A DNA stretch of 64,000 nt from NCBI RefSeq assembly GCF_050587525.1, contig NZ_JBOBFT010000010.1, forward strand, positions 124,001-188,000. The letters run 5' to 3'. Shown here one piece after another: positions 24,279-31,187 of the stretch. The stretch's first letter is position 1. The number at the start of each line of letters is the position of its first letter. The stretch is from Plantibacter sp050587525. GTDB lineage: Bacteria > Actinomycetota > Actinomycetes > Actinomycetales > Microbacteriaceae. Position numbers and translations under genes: made by a program. A model generated the notes under the pieces. It searched no databases and was not told where the DNA came from. It saw only the letters and a program-made list of their open reading frames with translations.

Positions 24279-24914
24279 ATGCGAGACAGTAGTAATGGAG
24301 CCGCAACCGGCCGAGCGGTGCAGCAACGATCCATCGCGACACGGACGGCACTCCTCGACGCTGCAGGCCGCGTCTTCTCGCGACTCTCCTACGCGGAAGC
24401 GCGCCTGCGCGACATCTCCGAAGAGGCCGGCATCAGCCAGGGATCCCTCTACTTCCACTTCGGCAACAAGGAGGACATCGCCACGGCCGTCCTCGAAGCG
24501 CAGCAGGAGAAGATGACCTCCGCGCTCGCCTCCATCATCGAAGGACCGGAATCCGGCCTCGACAAGATCCTCATCCTGAGCGAGGCACTCGCACTGCTCA
24601 TGGCGACCGACCCCATCGTCCAGGGCGGCACGAAACTGTCCACCCAGGCGGGAACCGGCTTCGAATCGGCCGCGCGCGAACCGTACTTCGAGTGGATCCG
24701 CGTCGCCACGTCGCTCATCACCCAGGGCGTGGAGGACGGCTCCGTCCACCCCGGCGTCAACCCGGGCAGCGCGGCAGAATTCGTCAACCAGCTCTTCGTC
24801 GGCGTCCAGGTCCTCTCCGAACTCGAAGACTCCTGGAAGTCGATGCCCGGCCGGATGCACGAAGCCCTGCCGCACATCGTCACCGTTCTTGGTCGCGCCC
24901 ACCCCGGATCATGA
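24279..24914 (+). CDS. TetR-family regulator, gamma-butyrolactone receptor-like (ScbR/ArpA type)
   Basis: A 211-residue TetR protein whose N-terminus (SIATRTALLDAAGRVFSRL, DISEEAGISQGSLYFHFGNK, EDIATAVLEAQQEKM) follows the pattern of Streptomyces butyrolactone receptors, in particular SLYFHFxNKE and AxAVLxAQ. Such receptors repress until a gamma-butyrolactone binds. Its stop overlaps the AfsA-homologue start by ATGA, so receptor and putative signal synthase are made together. Assignment rests on the neighbour as much as on the sequence. Confidence 0.82.
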   Translation: MRDSSNGAATGRAVQQRSIATRTALLDAAGRVFSRLSYAEARLRDISEEAGISQGSLYFHFGNKEDIATAVLEAQQEKMTSALASIIEGPESGLDKILILSEALALLMATDPIVQGGTKLSTQAGTGFESAAREPYFEWIRVATSLITQGVEDGSVHPGVNPGSAAEFVNQLFVGVQVLSELEDSWKSMPGRMHEALPHIVTVLGRAHPGS

Positions 24915-25711
24915 ACGACGCCTCGTGGCGAGTTCCCCCCGGCGCCGCGCACAAGCGCAACGCCCGCCACCTGTGGCTCGGAACCGCAACCCCGACGGAC
25001 GCCACCGAAGTGTCCATGACGTTCCAGACCCCCTCTCACGGCGCCCCACCGCGCTTCGCGGAACTCGTCGAAGTGCAGCGGCAGGCCGGCATCGTCTACG
25101 CCCACCACGCCCTCGCCGTCGGTGAGAGCGACGTGTTCATCCTCACCTCGATCGGGCTCGAATTCGATCGCCAACCGGGTGGTCCGACCCTCGACCACCT
25201 CGACGGCACCGTCGCCGTCCGAGGCGAAGACCTCGCTCAGGGGCGGGGACGTCCGAAGTCCGCGATCCTCGACTTCTCGATGGTCGCCGACGAGCAGCCG
25301 TTCGCCCGCGGAGCCGCGACCGTGACCTTCGTCCACGGGCCCGTGTACGAGCGGATGCGACGGCGCGAACTCGACGCGGATCCGACCCCTCCCGCACCGG
25401 AACCCGACGTCCCCCGCACGACCGACGTGATCTCGAGCACCGTCGCGACCGATCCGACCGACCCGATCCTCGCCGACCACGGAGGCGACCACGTCTCCGC
25501 GATGGCGATGGTGTGCGCGATCGAGGCATCGCTCCGCGCCGAACGACCGGGCTCGCTCTTGGAAGCGCTGCGGGTCGACTTCACGAGCTACGCCGAACTG
25601 ACGCCGGCGCCGACGCTCGACTACCGACTCGATCCGGCGGGCGCCTTCGACGGATCGATCACCCAGGCCGGACGACGAAAAGCCGTGTTCTCCGGTCGGA
25701 TCACCGTCTGA
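24911..25711 (+). CDS. AfsA/ScbA-type gamma-butyrolactone biosynthesis protein
   Basis: A 266-residue AfsA homologue with two hotdog repeats. Repeat 1 (about 8-105) has AHKRNARHLWLG, FAELVEVQRQAGIVYAHHAL and VFILTSIGLEFD, matching the conserved HKR and ExxRQAGIxxAH blocks. Repeat 2 (about 170-262) has ADHGGDHVSAMAMVCAIEAS, matching DHPxDHVPGMxLxEA. AfsA proteins join a beta-keto acyl chain to dihydroxyacetone phosphate to make autoregulator precursors. Somewhat short for the family (about 300). ATGA overlap with the receptor gene upstream. Confidence 0.85.
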   Translation: MNDASWRVPPGAAHKRNARHLWLGTATPTDATEVSMTFQTPSHGAPPRFAELVEVQRQAGIVYAHHALAVGESDVFILTSIGLEFDRQPGGPTLDHLDGTVAVRGEDLAQGRGRPKSAILDFSMVADEQPFARGAATVTFVHGPVYERMRRRELDADPTPPAPEPDVPRTTDVISSTVATDPTDPILADHGGDHVSAMAMVCAIEASLRAERPGSLLEALRVDFTSYAELTPAPTLDYRLDPAGAFDGSITQAGRRKAVFSGRITV

Positions 25712-25832
25712 CCGGGTCACCCGCCCGCACGATCGCACCCACGCCGCCGCACCCGCACCGCGCACCACCGAACGCACCACACCACCCGAAGCACCACACC
25801 ACCCGAACGCACCACCGCACCAAAGGGGAACC
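25712..25832 (+). promoter_or_regulatory. C/A-rich, G-poor leader, possible Rho-loading region
   Basis: Between the AfsA and reductase genes, about 85 bases (25735-25820) are almost free of G and consist of CAC/CCGAA units (ACCACACCACCCGAA repeated). RNA of this make-up is unstructured and resembles Rho-utilisation sites. It may lower or tune expression of the two downstream genes. AAAGGGG then serves as ribosome site for the next gene. Confidence 0.4.
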
Positions 25833-26651
25833 ATGGGCACCACCGCGATCAGGCATCTCGCCGTCGTCACCGGAGCGACCGGAGGGATCGGCGCCGCCGT
25901 CAGTCGAACACTGAGCAGGGACGGTTTCGCGGTGGTGGTCCAGTTCAACAGCAATCGGGCCGCCGCCGACGAACTCGTGTCGTCGATCCACGCAGAAGGG
26001 GGCAGTGCGCACGCCCTGCAGGCGAATCTCGGAACCGATGCCGGGGTTGCACGCTTCGGTGACGAGGTCGCCGAGCTGCTCCTCGCCCACCCCGAGTACG
26101 AGCTCCGGGCGCTCGTCAACAACGCCGCGAAGCTTCTCGGCCCGTCGTTCTTCGACGCGACGCCGGAGCAGTTCGACGTCTACTTCGCGATCAACACAAA
26201 GGCGCCCTTCTTCATCGCCCAACGCTTGTCGAAACTGATGACCGCCGGCGGCGCCATCGTCAACGTCTCATCCGCCGGCGTGCACTTCTCGAGCCCAGGC
26301 GACATCGTCTACGCGATGTCGAAAGCCGCCGTCGAATCGTTGACCGTCAACATGGCCGAGGCGGTCGCGAAGCGCGGCATTCGAGTGAACGCGGTCATCC
26401 CCGGGTTCACCGACAACGGCCACGACGCGTTCAAGGTCGATGCCGTCCTCGAGTACATGTCGGGCTTCGCCGTGCTCGGTGGCGTCTCGCAGCCGGAGAC
26501 CGTCGCCGAGGCCATCGCGTTCCTCGTCTCGGATCGCTCATCACGAACGACGGGGACGACGCTCGACGTGAGCGGCGGAAGCACCATCGGGGCCCGCGGT
26601 TCACGCGCCGGGTCCGTCGCACATCTGATCGAGGGAGCTGAGCCCGCATGA
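25833..26651 (+). CDS. SDR-family ketoreductase of the butyrolactone operon
   Basis: A 272-residue FabG-like reductase. TGATGGIGAAVSRTL (about 14-28) binds the cofactor, NNAAKL follows, the catalytic Ser is in NVSSAGVHFS, and YAMSK gives Tyr/Lys; the C-terminus extends past GTTLDVSGGSTIG by about 20 residues. In butyrolactone pathways a reductase acts on the 6-keto group or the butenolide ring, and this gene is in the right place for it. It overlaps the next gene by ATGA. Confidence 0.85.
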   Translation: MGTTAIRHLAVVTGATGGIGAAVSRTLSRDGFAVVVQFNSNRAAADELVSSIHAEGGSAHALQANLGTDAGVARFGDEVAELLLAHPEYELRALVNNAAKLLGPSFFDATPEQFDVYFAINTKAPFFIAQRLSKLMTAGGAIVNVSSAGVHFSSPGDIVYAMSKAAVESLTVNMAEAVAKRGIRVNAVIPGFTDNGHDAFKVDAVLEYMSGFAVLGGVSQPETVAEAIAFLVSDRSSRTTGTTLDVSGGSTIGARGSRAGSVAHLIEGAEPA

Positions 26652-27013
26652 TCTCCGTGGGAGACCTGCTGTACGTCAACCGTCTCGTCCTGGGGCTCGT
26701 CGAAGCCGAACGGAGCACGACCCGCGCGCATGTGCTCGCCTGGGCCGAGGAGCGCAGCCTGCTCGAACGGATCCGCCTCGAAGCTGCGGTCGCCGGTTTG
26801 GATACCTCGGAGCTCGACGGCAGATTGTCTGGTGAACAGGCGCAGTTCGCCGAGGACCTCATCGCTGCCTGGGGCGAGCATGCGCGCGCCGACGAGGCCG
26901 CGAGCCACGAGCGCGGCAAGCTCGGCGAATCGAACGGATGGGTCTTCCTGTCCGCCGGTCTCACCGAGCTCATCGGCCTGTCCGTCGGCTCGACCCGTCT
27001 CGGCTGGTCGTGA
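26648..27013 (+). CDS. Unknown 121-residue helical protein in the butyrolactone operon
   Basis: I do not recognise this protein. It is predicted mostly helical (VNRLVLGLVEAERSTTRAHV, LAWAEERSLLERIRLEAAVA) with a more hydrophobic end (WVFLSAGLTELIGLSVGS). It has no signal peptide and no Cys. Its ATG overlaps the reductase stop (ATGA), so it is coupled to the signalling operon and may be an accessory enzyme or regulator. Last gene of the operon. Confidence 0.75.
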   Translation: MISVGDLLYVNRLVLGLVEAERSTTRAHVLAWAEERSLLERIRLEAAVAGLDTSELDGRLSGEQAQFAEDLIAAWGEHARADEAASHERGKLGESNGWVFLSAGLTELIGLSVGSTRLGWS

Positions 27014-27083
27014 ACGCGTCCCACGATCTGGAGAAGCCGCGCACGACGACTGCGCGACTCTGGGTGAGCGTCTGAGCACTCCC

Positions 27084-27089
27084 TAGACT
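27084..27089 (+). promoter_or_regulatory. Leaderless-type -10 box (TAGACT)
   Basis: TAGACT ends 6 nt before the ATG at 27096, with no ribosome site except GCGGG adjoining the start. It suggests that the acetyltransferase gene has its own leaderless promoter and is not part of the operon upstream. Confidence 0.5.
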
Positions 27090-27095
27090 GGCGGG

Positions 27096-28427
27096 ATGGC
27101 TCTTCCCGGTTTCGTGTTCTCCCGTTTCCCTGCGACAGTGCTCGACGACGGCACCCCTGACGACCCCACCGCCGCCTGGATGTACGCCGCATCAGCTGCC
27201 TTCCACGACTCCGTCCAGAGCGACGAGCAGCTCCGCCAGGCGGGGGCGAACGTCGTCCGAGACGCACGCACCTACACCTCGGTGTACGACGAGGCGGCGC
27301 CGGACGGCTTCGACGGGAAGGCCGTGCCGATCGCGACCTTCGGGACGTTCCCCAAGCAGTTGAACCTGGGACGCGACCGTTTCGTCGACGCCCACCTCAT
27401 CACGGGCGTCACCGTCCGCCCGACGCACCGGAGGCGGGGGCTGCTCCGCGAACTCATGACGAACGACCTGCACGATGCCGCCGAGCGCGGTTTCGGGGTC
27501 GCCCTCCTCACGGCGAGTGAGGCGTCGATCTACCGCCGCTTCGGATTCGGCAAAGCGTCCTTCACCCGCGTCGTCCGCGTCGACACCGGCCCGCGTTTCG
27601 CGCTCCTCAACCAGCCGGCCGGCCGCATCGAGGTCGTGGATCCGCTCTGGCTGGCTCCGCGGACCGAGCAGCTCTTCACCGACTTCCACCGCTCCACCGC
27701 GGGCTCGTTGGAACGGACCGCGCGCTACAAGGACTCCGTACTCGGCGCGAAGCCGGGCGAGACCGGACCCGCCGCGAGCACACGGGCCGCCGTGCACGTC
27801 GCCGCGGACGGAACGATCGACGGCTACGTGAGCTTCCGCGTCGAGGAGGGGAAGCTCCCGGGAGAACAGTCCCGCCTCGAGGTCATCGACCTCATCTGGG
27901 CGAGCGACGACGCGTACCTCGGACTCTGGCAGCACCTCGCATCGGTCGACCTCATGCAACTCGTCCGATGGGACTCGGCCCCGATCGACGACCCGCTCAC
28001 CTGGGCGCTCCGCGACTCGCGGTGCATCGCCGTCGAGTCCGTCGAGGACATGCTCTGGGTGCGGATCCTCGACGTCGTCTCCTCGTTCGAAGCACGGCCG
28101 TACCTCGGTGACGGCAGTGTCACGATCCGGGTGCACGACGCGCTCGGCTACGCGGCCGGCGACTTCCGCATCGAGATCTCGAGCGGTTCAAGCGGTCCGA
28201 GAGATTCTGCCGGCTCCCCGACGGTGACGAGGCTGGGTGACGCGGGCGCCGCCGACGGCATCGATCTAGAACTCGACGCGTCCACGCTCGGCTCCCTCCT
28301 CCTCGGTTCCGTGCGTCCGTCGGTCCTCGCTCGTGCGGGCGATGCGACGATCGCCGCTGGTGCCGCCGAGCGCCTCGACGCCTTCTTCGCCCCGACCGCG
28401 ACCCCGTACTGCATCTCTCACTTCTAG
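27096..28427 (+). CDS. Eis-like GNAT acetyltransferase
   Basis: A 443-residue protein with the Eis layout: N-terminal GNAT domain (ITGVTVRPTHRRRGLLRELM at about 107-126 is the acetyl-CoA pyrophosphate loop; ASEASIYRRFGFGKAS follows), a second GNAT-like domain and a C-terminal SCP2-like domain. The chain ends in CISHF; in Eis the C-terminal Phe carboxylate is the catalytic base, and this ending fits. Eis enzymes acetylate aminoglycosides and other amines at several positions. Drug target here is not shown. Confidence 0.85.
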   Translation: MALPGFVFSRFPATVLDDGTPDDPTAAWMYAASAAFHDSVQSDEQLRQAGANVVRDARTYTSVYDEAAPDGFDGKAVPIATFGTFPKQLNLGRDRFVDAHLITGVTVRPTHRRRGLLRELMTNDLHDAAERGFGVALLTASEASIYRRFGFGKASFTRVVRVDTGPRFALLNQPAGRIEVVDPLWLAPRTEQLFTDFHRSTAGSLERTARYKDSVLGAKPGETGPAASTRAAVHVAADGTIDGYVSFRVEEGKLPGEQSRLEVIDLIWASDDAYLGLWQHLASVDLMQLVRWDSAPIDDPLTWALRDSRCIAVESVEDMLWVRILDVVSSFEARPYLGDGSVTIRVHDALGYAAGDFRIEISSGSSGPRDSAGSPTVTRLGDAGAADGIDLELDASTLGSLLLGSVRPSVLARAGDATIAAGAAERLDAFFAPTATPYCISHF

Positions 28428-28431
28428 CCCT

Positions 28432-28503
28432 CAGCTCGCGAGGGGTCGCACATGGTGGGTCCAGACCCCCGCGCACTGACCGTTAGCGACCCCTCGCGGG
28501 CTG
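28432..28503. terminator. Long hairpin after the Eis-like gene
   Basis: CGCGAGGGGTCGC (28437-28449) and GCGACCCCTCGCG (28486-28498) pair perfectly over 13 bp, with CAGC/GCTG outside and a small GGGTC/GACCC hairpin in the loop. It starts 5 bp after the acetyltransferase stop; probably a terminator or RNA 3' end. Confidence 0.65.
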
Positions 28504-28612
28504 CGAGCAGGATGGAGGGGTGGCCCGGTCGAATCGGGCAGGCAGGTGGGTGATACTGGGCGCTGGGCAACCGGGCCCGGGAGGGCCGGAGCACGGAGCA
28601 CAGGGGGACGAC

Positions 28613-29248
28613 ATGAGCGATGCGGGGATCACGCTGACGGAGAACGAACGCAAACGGCGCTCCCTCCAGCGGAGGATCCCGCTCGGCATCGCACTCGGAG
28701 CAGCGATCCTGGCACCGTTCACCGCCAGCCTCGTCGGACGTCAGCGCATGCTGGTGGTCCTCGGGCTCAACGGCGGCCAGATCACGGTCATCCTCATCTC
28801 CATCGCCTTCCTCGGCGTGGGCATCGCCCTCGCCTTCGCGGTCAAGCGGCTCAGTGAGCGCCGTCAACTCGCCGGGTCATGGCTCGGACTCCTCCTCGGA
28901 GTCGTGTTGTGCTGTGGCGCCGTCGTGGGAGCGATCGCGTTCTTCCTCGCGAGCTTCTTCGAGCTCACGATCATCCACGCGCCGGGCACGGGGCGGACCT
29001 GGGCGGTCGAAGAGATGGGATTCGATCAGACCGACTACATCCTGTACACGGGCGACGGCGCCATCTACACCCAGGTGCCGGAAGGGCCGCGCTTCGGTGG
29101 GAACGACCTCCCGAGCGGCATCTTCCGCAACGGGAACTACCGGGTCGACGTCATCGGTGGCGAGTACTTCCTCCGCTATCCGCTCGGCAAGGGGGGCGCC
29201 TTCCTCGGATCCGTCCAGCTCCCCTCCCCCACAACCGCTGATCGCTGA
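28613..29248 (+). CDS. Membrane protein with three helices and C-terminal extracytoplasmic domain
   Basis: A 211-residue protein of unknown family. Helices at about 23-42 (IPLGIALGAAILAPFTASL), 50-75 and 85-115, then about 95 residues likely outside the cell (GRTWAVEEMGFDQTDYILYT, FRNGNYRVDVIGGEYFLRYP). The ATG at 28613 follows a strong AGGGGGA site; an in-frame GTG at 28520 has no such site. Followed by a strong terminator hairpin, so likely monocistronic. Confidence 0.75.
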   Translation: MSDAGITLTENERKRRSLQRRIPLGIALGAAILAPFTASLVGRQRMLVVLGLNGGQITVILISIAFLGVGIALAFAVKRLSERRQLAGSWLGLLLGVVLCCGAVVGAIAFFLASFFELTIIHAPGTGRTWAVEEMGFDQTDYILYTGDGAIYTQVPEGPRFGGNDLPSGIFRNGNYRVDVIGGEYFLRYPLGKGGAFLGSVQLPSPTTADR

Positions 29249-29263
29249 TCGCTGCACGGGAGA

Positions 29264-29326
29264 AGGAGAACCGCGCGACAGAAGGACGGATGCTCACGAA
29301 GCGTCCTTCTGTCGCGCGGTTCTCCT
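29264..29326. terminator. Perfect 25-bp hairpin (GGAGAAC hairpin family)
   Basis: Arms 29264-29288 and 29302-29326 pair over 25 bp with a 13-nt loop. The outer part reads AGGAGAACC/GGTTCTCCT and the inner part GAAGGACG/CGTCCTTC. It is 16 bp after the membrane gene's stop. Related hairpins occur at 38924, 46812 and 58125. Confidence 0.75.
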
Positions 29327-29432
29327 CTTCTCGCGCGGCGCTCACAGATCGCCGGACCTCCTGATAGCGTCGCAATTCAGCGACTGGTGCTCTGAGGCCA
29401 GTGGTTGAAGCAGGTAAGGGAGAGGGATTCCG

Positions 29433-29783
29433 ATGACGCACGACCTGATGACACCCGAGACGAACGTCCAGCGGATCATGTGGACCGGCACGATCTGGTT
29501 CGCAGCGGCGGTCGGCGGCGTCGCGATCACGATGGGGCCGCTGCTGTCCTCCGGATGGCGCCCGGCGGAATTGCCGGGCTGGCTACAGGTCGTGTGGTGG
29601 ATCGGGGCGGCACTCGTCGGGTTGAGCCTCGGACTCATCGGCTGGTCCGGCTGTCCGATCCTCGAAGTCAGCGTGCCCGTCGCCGACCGCAACAAGACGC
29701 GGACGATGCAACTCGGCACGCTGCTCTTCATCGTCGGCGGCGTCATCGCACTCTTCGCGGTGCTGCTGGGACCCGCGCACTGA
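29433..29783 (+). CDS. Small membrane protein with three helices
   Basis: A 116-residue hydrophobic protein of unknown function. Helices are at about 16-37 (MWTGTIWFAAAVGGVAITMG), 50-72 (LQVVWWIGAALVGLSLGLIG) and 93-113 (LGTLLFIVGGVIALFAVLLG). GGGAGAGG lies 8 nt before the ATG. It ends just before a repeat cluster. No family recognised. Confidence 0.72.
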   Translation: MTHDLMTPETNVQRIMWTGTIWFAAAVGGVAITMGPLLSSGWRPAELPGWLQVVWWIGAALVGLSLGLIGWSGCPILEVSVPVADRNKTRTMQLGTLLFIVGGVIALFAVLLGPAH

Positions 29784-29785
29784 GG

Positions 29786-29925
29786 CACCCCGGTCACTGA
29801 GCCCGTCGAAGTGCCCCGGTCACTGAGCCTGTCGAAGTGCCCCGGTCACTGAGCCCGTCGAAGTGTGGAGTCACGCCCTTCGACAAGCTCAGGGACCGGG
29901 CCCGCTCAGGGACCGGGCGCCTCAC
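29786..29925. repeat. Dispersed repeat cluster able to fold on itself
   Basis: Three direct copies of GGTCACTGAGCCCGTCGAAG are followed by an inverted copy (CTTCGACAAGCTCAGGGACC) and a fragment. Direct and inverted copies can pair as a long stem between the convergent genes at 29433 and 29933, so it may double as a terminator. Confidence 0.85.
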
Positions 29926-29932
29926 CCACAAC

Positions 29933-30436
29933 TCAGCTCCCGGCAGCGGAAGCGATCCGGAACACCTCGATGCCGAGGGCGGACAGCGTCGCGAGCCCGA
30001 GCCGGCCGCGCCACGACCGCCACCGACCGGGAGCACCGACGGCGAGCGCCGCGGACTCCACCTGGTACTGAATCTCCGAGCCGAGGAGCCTGACTGCACG
30101 ATCCGGGATGCGCCCGGCGACGCCGGCGACCGTGATCACCACACGGATCGCATCGGCGGTGATCTGCGATTCTCGTTCGTGGACCGCGTCGAGCCCTCGG
30201 GCGATCGACGACTGACCCGGAACGGCGCGCACGGCCACCACGACGACAACGGCCCGCTCGGATACGGGTTCGTCCGGCGGGACCTCGGTCGAGATCGTCC
30301 GGATGCCGAGGTCCCGTGCTCCCTGCCGCAACGCTTCGACGAACTGTTCGGCGTCCCCTCCGAGCAGCATCACGGGCGCATTCGTGGGGTCGGACGGGAG
30401 GGCGCGCCCGTCCGCCGCCGAGCCGCCGCGGCTCAT
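29933..30436 (-). CDS. Hypothetical protein coupled to a TetR gene
   Basis: A 167-residue protein I cannot assign. It has a Rossmann-like alternation (PVMLLGGDAEQFVEALRQGA, AVVVVVAVRAV, AIRVVITVAGVAG) that recalls a nucleotide-binding or SDR-like fold without a complete cofactor motif. Its ATG overlaps the TetR stop (ATGA), so it is expressed with the regulator. It may be a degenerate enzyme or an unrecognised family. Confidence 0.5.
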   Translation of the reverse strand: MSRGGSAADGRALPSDPTNAPVMLLGGDAEQFVEALRQGARDLGIRTISTEVPPDEPVSERAVVVVVAVRAVPGQSSIARGLDAVHERESQITADAIRVVITVAGVAGRIPDRAVRLLGSEIQYQVESAALAVGAPGRWRSWRGRLGLATLSALGIEVFRIASAAGS

Positions 30437-31092
30437 GACGGCACCGAGTGCACTCGGTCCATCATGCGGACGACCCGGTCGTACACCTCGGGCAATGGCG
30501 CCGCGTCGGGCCGGCCGTCGTTCAGCACCCACTCCTCGAAGGCGAGTCGGAGTCCGTACGTCGCCGTGTAGACGATCGCCCGAGCCTCCTGCAGGCCGTC
30601 TTCCAGCTCGACGGCCTCGTGGATCATGCCGGCGAGACGGATGTTGCCGTCCTCTTCGGCGTTGAGCGATGCCGCGCGCATTCCCGGATTCGCGATCAGG
30701 AGCCGCTGCACCCGGACGAGCTGCTTGCGCACACCATCGGCTTGGCCGCCGATCTCGACGGTCACGGAACGGAACGCGGAGACCAGCTGGCTGAGTACGG
30801 ATTCGTCCGTCCGGAGGGTGGCGATCATCGCCAGCATCACCTCTTGGAACGCGTACTGTCCGCTGAGCGCGGCCACTTCCTTCGACGGGAAGTAGCGGAA
30901 GAACGTACGACTGGAGATGCCGACGGCGGCGGCGATGTCGGCGACCGTCGTGCGGTCGACGCCGCGTTCCTCGAAGAGGTCGAGGGTCGCGTCGGTGATC
31001 GCGGAGGCGAGTTCGGCGCGTCGCCGCTCTCGAAGCCCCAGGACCGGGACCGCGGTACCCGCTCCGGCTTCGTCCGTGCTCTCGTCCGTCAT
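30433..31092 (-). CDS. TetR-family regulator of the adjacent exporter
   Basis: A 219-residue TetR repressor; helix-turn-helix TTVADIAAAVGISSRTFFRY at about 48-67 followed by FPSKEVAAL. The ligand domain is larger than average and has LRLAFEEWV near the end. It is divergent from a 14-helix drug exporter, with two tandem operators in the 95-bp gap, so it most likely represses the exporter until a substrate binds. Confidence 0.9.
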   Translation of the reverse strand: MTDESTDEAGAGTAVPVLGLRERRRAELASAITDATLDLFEERGVDRTTVADIAAAVGISSRTFFRYFPSKEVAALSGQYAFQEVMLAMIATLRTDESVLSQLVSAFRSVTVEIGGQADGVRKQLVRVQRLLIANPGMRAASLNAEEDGNIRLAGMIHEAVELEDGLQEARAIVYTATYGLRLAFEEWVLNDGRPDAAPLPEVYDRVVRMMDRVHSVPS

Positions 31093-31122
31093 GCCCTCAG
31101 CATATCAACAGCTTCTTCTCAT

Positions 31123-31157
31123 TGTGACAAGTTGTCGCACTGTGACACGATGTCTCA
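31123..31157. promoter_or_regulatory. Two tandem TetR operators
   Basis: TGTGACA-AGT-TGTCGCA (31123-31139) and TGTGACA-CGA-TGTCTCA (31141-31157) share the pattern TGTGACA-N3-TGTCNCA and are 18 bp apart, which places both on one helical face region. They lie between the divergent tetR-type and exporter genes. Confidence 0.75.
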
Positions 31158-31187
31158 CTGTAACGCTTTACTGAAGACGGAGTTCGC

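Noticed and set aside
22084..27013. Antibiotic biosynthesis cluster next to the SARP gene
   Set aside because: No polyketide synthase, NRPS or other scaffold enzyme is visible in the window; only the signalling part is present.
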